Origin: Chrysolina oricalcia
Taxonomy: Eukaryota; Arthropoda; Insecta; Coleoptera; Chrysomelidae
Assembly (NCBI GenBank): GCA_944452925.2
Contig: OX101822.2
Span: 39,195,098-39,259,097 of the forward strand
Direction: 5' to 3'
DNA: 64,000 nucleotides
Notes under the pieces: model-generated
What the model saw: the letters and a program-made list of their open reading frames with translations, nothing else
Databases searched by the model: none
What the model was told of the DNA's origin: nothing
Translations under genes and position numbers: made by a program
Shown here: in pieces, positions 59,111 to 64,000 of the stretch
Layout of the letters: the number at the start of each line of letters is the position of its first letter
How positions within the stretch are numbered: position 1 is the first letter of the stretch

Positions 59111-59213
59111 CTTTTTGTCGAGAGAACCCGAAGATTTCTTCTTTATGTTTTAACCTTTCAATTATTTGTGTCAGTATATTCTGACATTGATTGAATGTTT
59201 CTTCATAGAGTAG
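59111..59213 (-). CDS. C-type lectin domain, N-terminal-half exon (first domain)
   Basis: Minus-strand exon: poly-T acceptor ending CAG at 59214, donor GTTAGT from 59110; 103 bp, phase 0 in and phase 1 out. It encodes LLYEETFNQCQNILTQIIER followed by LKHKEEIFGFSRQK, matching the opening of a lectin domain and exon 40305-40197 in length, phase and the KEE helix. Its spare base joins the two-base start of exon 49495-48978 to make Gly, giving RQKGTLVNYW. No upstream signal-peptide exon was recognised in 59214-60245. Confidence 0.65.
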
Positions 59214-60245
59214 CTGAAAAAAAATTATCCACTTTTGAAATATCCAACTCAATACAAGATTATTATGTTGCCATATAGAGGACCACGCACACTTATGCAA
59301 ACAGTTTTTCGGTCAAATTGTCCAAAGTTTTAATATGTTATTGAACTCTTCACACTGAACACAAGTTACCATGGGCACACACAAATTCTATGTGTAGTTT
59401 ACGAAATACAAAGTGTTGAAGTTGTAAAATACCATTATTGACCGAAATTTTACGCGTGTAATATCACTGAATTATTAAGTTTTTGATCTACAGCATAGTA
59501 TCGAACTTGGTCAATAAAATCGGCAGAACCCAAAAAATATGTATATTTTTCAAATATACAGGGAAGATTGAAATTATAACTGTATCCGTTATATTTTCTT
59601 CAGATAACGCGATTTGTTCAATTCAATGCACCGATTATATATGTCATGTGGCCACTTCCAGGAACAGAAATTATGATTGGTATACAGTGTGACTCAAGAA
59701 TATACGAGACCAATATTTCCAAAAATTATTGAAATGCCATGTATATGAAAATCTAACAGTTCAATTTTTTTGAGTTCTTTTCATTTCACAGAGGATATAT
59801 CATATCAACTCGTGTGGAAAATATAGAATTTTTCTATGTCTAGTTTTCGTTTGATAGGAAGATACTGAAAATCCGAGTGATTATTGTTTTGAAGCATCTT
59901 TCAAATTAATTAATCACAAAACGACACGTTTTTTCCTTGCTAAGAATATTCTCCGTTTATAGATAAACAAGGTTTGACAAAAGTAGAAATTGTTTTAAAA
60001 TACGAGGTTAGTCGGTACTTGATAAAATACCGATACAAATAAATTGCTCAACATGGCCGTCATCAGCATAAATAAATAACAGAAACACTGAGAGTTTCTA
60101 AACACAAATCACTAAAAAAACGCGCCTAATCGAAAAAAAATTCAGTAACTGAAGAAACTTCCACGATAACTAGCAAATCAGATTAATCTTTTTTATTTTT
60201 CACCTGTTTGAAATCGTGATGGGTGTGTTTCTACAGATTTGAATA
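59214..60245. other. Upstream sequence of the lectin exon; no gene recognised
   Basis: Should contain the promoter or first exons of the lectin gene if the gene ends here, but no convincing ATG-signal-peptide exon was found. A GTATACAGTGTGACTC motif at about 59678 resembles the end of fold-back elements. Confidence 0.35.
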
Positions 60246-60248
60246 AAG

Positions 60249-60254
60249 TTTATT
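60249..60254 (-). promoter_or_regulatory. Polyadenylation signal AATAAA (minus strand)
   Basis: AATAAA on the minus strand six bases after the stop at 60260; supports a 3' terminal exon here. Confidence 0.4.
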
Positions 60255-60259
60255 GGTAT

Positions 60260-60472
60260 TCAAAACATCAATTGTGAATCATTGATTATGAACTTTGATG
60301 ATTCCAGAATTTTGTCTATGGGACTCCAATACATATCACAAATATAATTAAGAAGTTTCATAGATGGATATTTAATAGCTCCCAAATGACGAGCATGTCC
60401 CAAAGAAGATTTGCAAGTGTAATAATATTCCAATATCGGTGGATCTTCATTGTCATCAATTTGCACGAATTT
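60260..60472 (-). CDS. Probable last exon of an unrecognised minus-strand gene
   Basis: An acceptor-like AAGTTCAG ends at 60473; 71 codons follow in one frame: KFVQIDDNEDPPILEYYY, CKSSLGHARHLGAIKYPSMK, then LLNYICDMYW...IINDSQLMF and a stop, with AATAAA just beyond. I do not recognise the family. The context (a TE-free kilobase, splice signal, poly-A signal) argues for a real host gene lying upstream of, and in the same orientation as, the lectin gene. Confidence 0.4.
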   Translation of the reverse strand, partial: KFVQIDDNEDPPILEYYYTCKSSLGHARHLGAIKYPSMKLLNYICDMYWSPIDKILESSKFIINDSQLMF

Positions 60473-60892
60473 CTGAACTTTGAATACTTACACACGAAAC
60501 CTCAAAGAATTTTTATTATCTCTTAATTCATTAAATTCGAAACTTTCAGTCTCATCTCGCTGTAGTTTATCCTGTATATATACTGGCGCAAAATTAACTC
60601 AAATTTTCCCAGAGTTGAAGCTTTGAGGTAAAAATACCATTTTGTGTAAAAAGTATATCATGTAATAAAGTTTTCAAACGTTACCTATCACTGAAAATTA
60701 TCACAATTTCTTTAGGTATTTCTATAACCCACAGCAGATTTGAAACCTCACTGAGGAAGGTACCCTTATTGTTCAACAATCCTTATTTCACTGAAAATAT
60801 ATCTATGTAATATTGTTGAATTATTGTCAACTTATCCGTACTTGCATTGGTATTTTATTAAGGACTAACTCCGAATGCTCTTATTTATATAC

Positions 60893-61054
60893 CTAATCTG
60901 AGAGAATATCTACTCTCAATGAAGGACAATTCAGTGGGGGCATCTGAGGAATTCGTTCAAAATATGCTTCTGTTCGAGCCATTTTGGTTACTTTTGGGTA
61001 AAATTTGCTATCTTCACTAAGTGTGGCAACATGTGAATATAGATATTCGAAGGA
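60893..61054 (-). CDS. Candidate upstream exon of the same unrecognised gene
   Basis: A TTTTTCAG acceptor ends at 61055. One frame is open for 53 codons: SFEYLYSHVATLSEDSKFYP, KVTKMARTEAYFERIPQMPP, LNCPSLRVDILSD. The frame meets TAG right before a GTATAT donor-like site (60892). An alternative donor at AGA|GTAGAT (about 60912) would leave in phase 0 and allow joining to 60472. Without transcripts the structure is uncertain. Confidence 0.3.
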   Translation of the reverse strand, partial: SFEYLYSHVATLSEDSKFYPKVTKMARTEAYFERIPQMPPLNCPSLRVDILSD

Positions 61055-61981
61055 CTGAAAAACGTAAAAGGAATCAGTACGATTTCGGTGTTAGAACTGT
61101 AAACAATTACTGTCCGGAGTGTGCGTGCAATTGTGTGGAATTCACAAAAGGTCATACAATACGACGAATATAAAACCAATCCAGATCAAAGACAAAATCC
61201 TATTATTATCCTTACTACTTTGCCCACCTTCTAACCTCTGGAATGAGGCAACCGAAAGTATCCTGGAGACCGGTGCCCATGGAGGGTAAGTCATAAATTA
61301 TAGCTAGGTCATACCGGGTGACCGAAAGTGTTGTTTGTTGTATTGTTATTTTGTTTTCATTTCCTTACTTATTCGAAAGGAATGGGTGGGGCCGTAGCAG
61401 AACGTCAGGTGAAAGTTCTGACTTCAAAAAAACAAGCATTATTTGGTATTTTGCAAACACTAGTGGACTCTTCAAGAAAGAACCCCTCACTTTTTATAGG
61501 TATAATGGTTCTTGGTGAAATTGTCTGAATTTTTAGTATATTGTAGTATTCAATGTACTGATTGAACGTAAAGAATCGCGAAGTTCGTTGATGGATAGAT
61601 TTTGAAATTCAAGTTGAAAACAGTAATTTTTGTTTATTTTCCCGGGATTTAAAAGTGCCAACTGCATTTTTTTTTTGTTCTTATCATCAACGTACCTTCA
61701 TATCAATAAATATCATTCAGATGGTGCAGATTATATCATTATGTACAGAGTGAAAAATAAGAACATTTTAGTCATGTCTGGAAATTTGATGTAATAATGA
61801 AATATTGGTTAAATTATTCTTGTATGCAATATGCTATTCTTATTCCATTATTAATCAAAATTCATAGATTGTGTACAGGGTGATTTGAAAAATTGGTGAA
61901 ATATATGGCCGGTTCTTTAGTACATATCCTGTATACTCAAGTGAATTATCATCCTCCGAGAGGCCAGTAGAAGGAGAAAGG
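61055..61981. other. Intergenic sequence
   Basis: Contains an ACCGGGTGACCG motif near 61314 and a TACAGGGTGATTTG motif near 61875, similar to mobile-element ends. Two overlapping frames at 61318-61528 have no recognised domain. Confidence 0.4.
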
Positions 61982-64000
61982 ATGGGCATTACACGTGGTT
62001 GCAAACACAGAAAGTTGTTGTCGTTCACGAGAAGTGTCGCAAAGGTGTCTAGCATTGTGAAGGCTGAAAAAGAAGCAGGTGAAAGAAGTAGTATGAAAAG
62101 ATGCCGTGAGGAAGTACCAAAATTCAACTTCAAGGAACTGTGCTTGTACTGTGGAAAGGATGCCTCTGAGAGCTTCAAGGCCAAACAAAAGAAGCTCCCC
62201 GTTCACAGACGTGAAACAGTGCGTATGATTATGACCCTAGATGAGACAATGAAAAAAATCAGAGATACTGCATCTGCCAGAGGAGATGAAAGCGGTATTG
62301 CTGTATTGCATAGGATGGCGAATGAATCTGATTTAGTAGCCGCAGAAGGAAGGTACCACAATTCTTGCCGTGATACCTTCTTCCATTCTCGCCCTTCTGT
62401 GGGTCATAATGCAACTCAAGGTACCAGTGGACGAAGGGAGAGTTCTGAAGTGACAAAATGTGTCGACTTCATTACCCAGTATCTTGAGAATAATGAAGAC
62501 TTATGTCAGTTTTCACTGAACGACATCCTTCAACAATACGGTGGGCCTGAACATAGAAAGGATTACTTAGTGCAGAAGCTATCAGAAACATTCGGAGATA
62601 AAGTGATTGTTGTGCCAGGAACGAATCGACATAAGCCAATTACGATCTGCTACAAAAATGTTGGCCATTCTATTCTGAGTAGCAACTGGTATGAGACCAG
62701 GAAGCAGGGGCCTGACGAACGCTTGCGAATAGTAGAAACAGCAGCAGATATCATACGTGAGGACATCAGATCCAAAGTGTATGAATTGGATAAGTACCCC
62801 TCCCCCGACAACTTCCTAAATAGTGTGGACGACGACATTCCAGAATCCTTGAAGTTGTTACTGACGACAATAACAAATCCTCGAGGAAAGAAGAATGCCG
62901 AAAGGATAGAAAGAGCTCGGAAGCAAGTTAAAGCCATTGCACATTCTCTGATTTTAGTGACCCGACCAAGATCTTTCACCTCTCCAATTTTACTTGGAAT
63001 AGGAACCCTGCTGTACAGGAAGTATGGCTCAAGACACCTTGTCGACGTACTATCAGCCATGGGGTTCAGCAGTGCCTATGGAGAAGTCAGGAAATTAGAA
63101 GTGTCAACTCTTCAACAACCCCTTGATATCATCACAAAAAATTCATTCACGCAATTCGTATTTGATAATGCCGATATAAATATGGATACTATTGATGGCC
63201 ATGGTACGTTCCATGCCATGGATAGTTGAATTCTCGAAAGATTCGGATTTTATTGTGGATGGCGGTTTCTTGTTACACCGTGTTGTGTGGAACACTGGGG
63301 AAAAGTTTTCCACAGTTATCACGAAGTACTTGAACTACGTTGAAAGTAATTTTGGATCGAATTGTTTCATCGTGTTTGATGGGTACCCGGAGTCTTCCGA
63401 AAAAAGCACAAAGTCAGCTGAACGAGCCCGTAGAGCTCGAACCATGTCATCTGCTTCAGTGATGTTTGATGAATCGATGACCGCAACGATGCCAAAAGAA
63501 CGATTCCTTGCCAACGAAAACAACAAGAAACGCCTAATTGCGATGCTCACAGAAAAGTTTATAAGTGCACACATTCAAGTTAGACGGGCCGTTGAGGATG
63601 CAGATACCTTGATTGTGGCTACTGCAGTGGAAAGATCGAGGAACGGAAGGAAAGTGTTCATTGTGGGGGAGGACACAGATTTAATGGTTTTGCTGACTGA
63701 TCAAATATTACTCAACAGTGAAGATCAATCACAATTAATTGACAACATATTTCTAATGAAACCTGGGAAGGGTAATCAGCAAACCGTGATCTACAGTCCT
63801 AACAATGGCAAGCTATCCGAAGATGCAAAACGACACATCTTGTTTCTTCATGTGTTCAGCGGCTGTGACACAACCTCTTCATTTTTCCGTCAAGGCATGG
63901 TCAAATTTATCAATACCCTAGCCAAAAATCCCGACCTCTTAAATGTTGTCTCGATTTTCCTCGATCTTAAAGCCACTCCTGACCAGGTTGCTGAGGCTGG
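61982..64000 (+). CDS. Large unnamed protein with FEN/XPG/PIN-like acidic motifs; one frameshift; runs off the window
   Basis: Starts MGITRGCKHRKLLSFTRSVA and is open to 63229 (415 codons). The frame then shifts near 63200 (frame 2 reads on as IVEFSKDSDFIVDGGFLLHRV) and stays open to the window edge. N-terminal part: a Cys/His cluster (CLYCGKD; later GRYHNSCRDTFF) that may bind zinc. Middle: helical, with RPRSFTSPILLGIGTLLYRK. C-terminal part: IVFDGYPE, RRAVEDADTLI, VGEDTDLMVLL and SGCDTTSSFF, which in order and spacing match the acidic active-site motifs of FEN1/XPG/Asteroid-type PIN nucleases. Such proteins might be host or mobile-element genes; the frameshift suggests a decaying repeat copy or a sequencing error. 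Confidence 0.55.

Overview
The window is AT-rich eukaryotic DNA, almost certainly from an insect nuclear genome. Evidence: genes are split by GT-AG introns, C-type lectin exons lie tens of kb apart, and most of the sequence is transposable elements of insect type (LINEs with APE endonuclease, RT and RNase H; pogo and mariner-like transposases including a DUF4817 type; a Penelope GIY-YIG fragment; fold-back MITEs). No bacterial operons, CRISPR arrays, rRNA or tRNA genes were seen.

Layout. 1-13.5 kb: fold-back MITEs and a broken RNase H-bearing LINE (about 4.1-10.6 kb) interrupted by a second LINE on the opposite strand, followed by two inverted copies of a repeat with hammerhead-ribozyme-like architecture. 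13.8-59.2 kb: a minus-strand gene recognised from four exons (59213-59111, 49495-48978, 40305-40197, 14155-13820). Their splice phases fit and they encode two C-type-lectin-like domains, each split by a very large intron. Its introns hold nearly everything else.

16,811-32,902: the outstanding object is a near-perfect palindrome of about 16.1 kb. Two arms of about 8 kb surround a 63-bp spacer. It starts AGTAGTG, ends CACTACT, and is flanked by the direct repeat AACATG, so it looks like one inserted giant fold-back element. Each arm carries a copy of a hemopexin-like coding segment (identical 188-residue translation in both arms), pointing toward the centre, plus several tandem-repeat blocks. 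No transposase was found in it. The right arm has about 495 bp that the left lacks.

33.3-40 kb: a LINE scrap, a decayed pogo-type transposase, and a 3.1-kb element with 37-bp inverted termini around a DUF7869-family gene. 40.9-47.7 kb: a three-level nest (DUF4817 mariner-like element, inside it a truncated LINE, inside that a pogo element whose protein ends in a PHD finger), with boundaries readable to the base. 47.9-48.8 kb: a LINE 3' fragment. 49.9-51.1 kb: a 1.2-kb array of an 11-bp unit abutting a Penelope-like 3' fragment. 52.2-57.9 kb: two more LINEs. 60-61 kb: possible terminal exons of another minus-strand gene. 61,982-end: a long plus-strand reading frame (one frameshift) with a FEN/XPG/PIN-like acidic-residue pattern.

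The only probable host gene with a recognisable function is the lectin. The rest is a record of repeated insertion into its introns. All calls come from reading the sequence without database searches.
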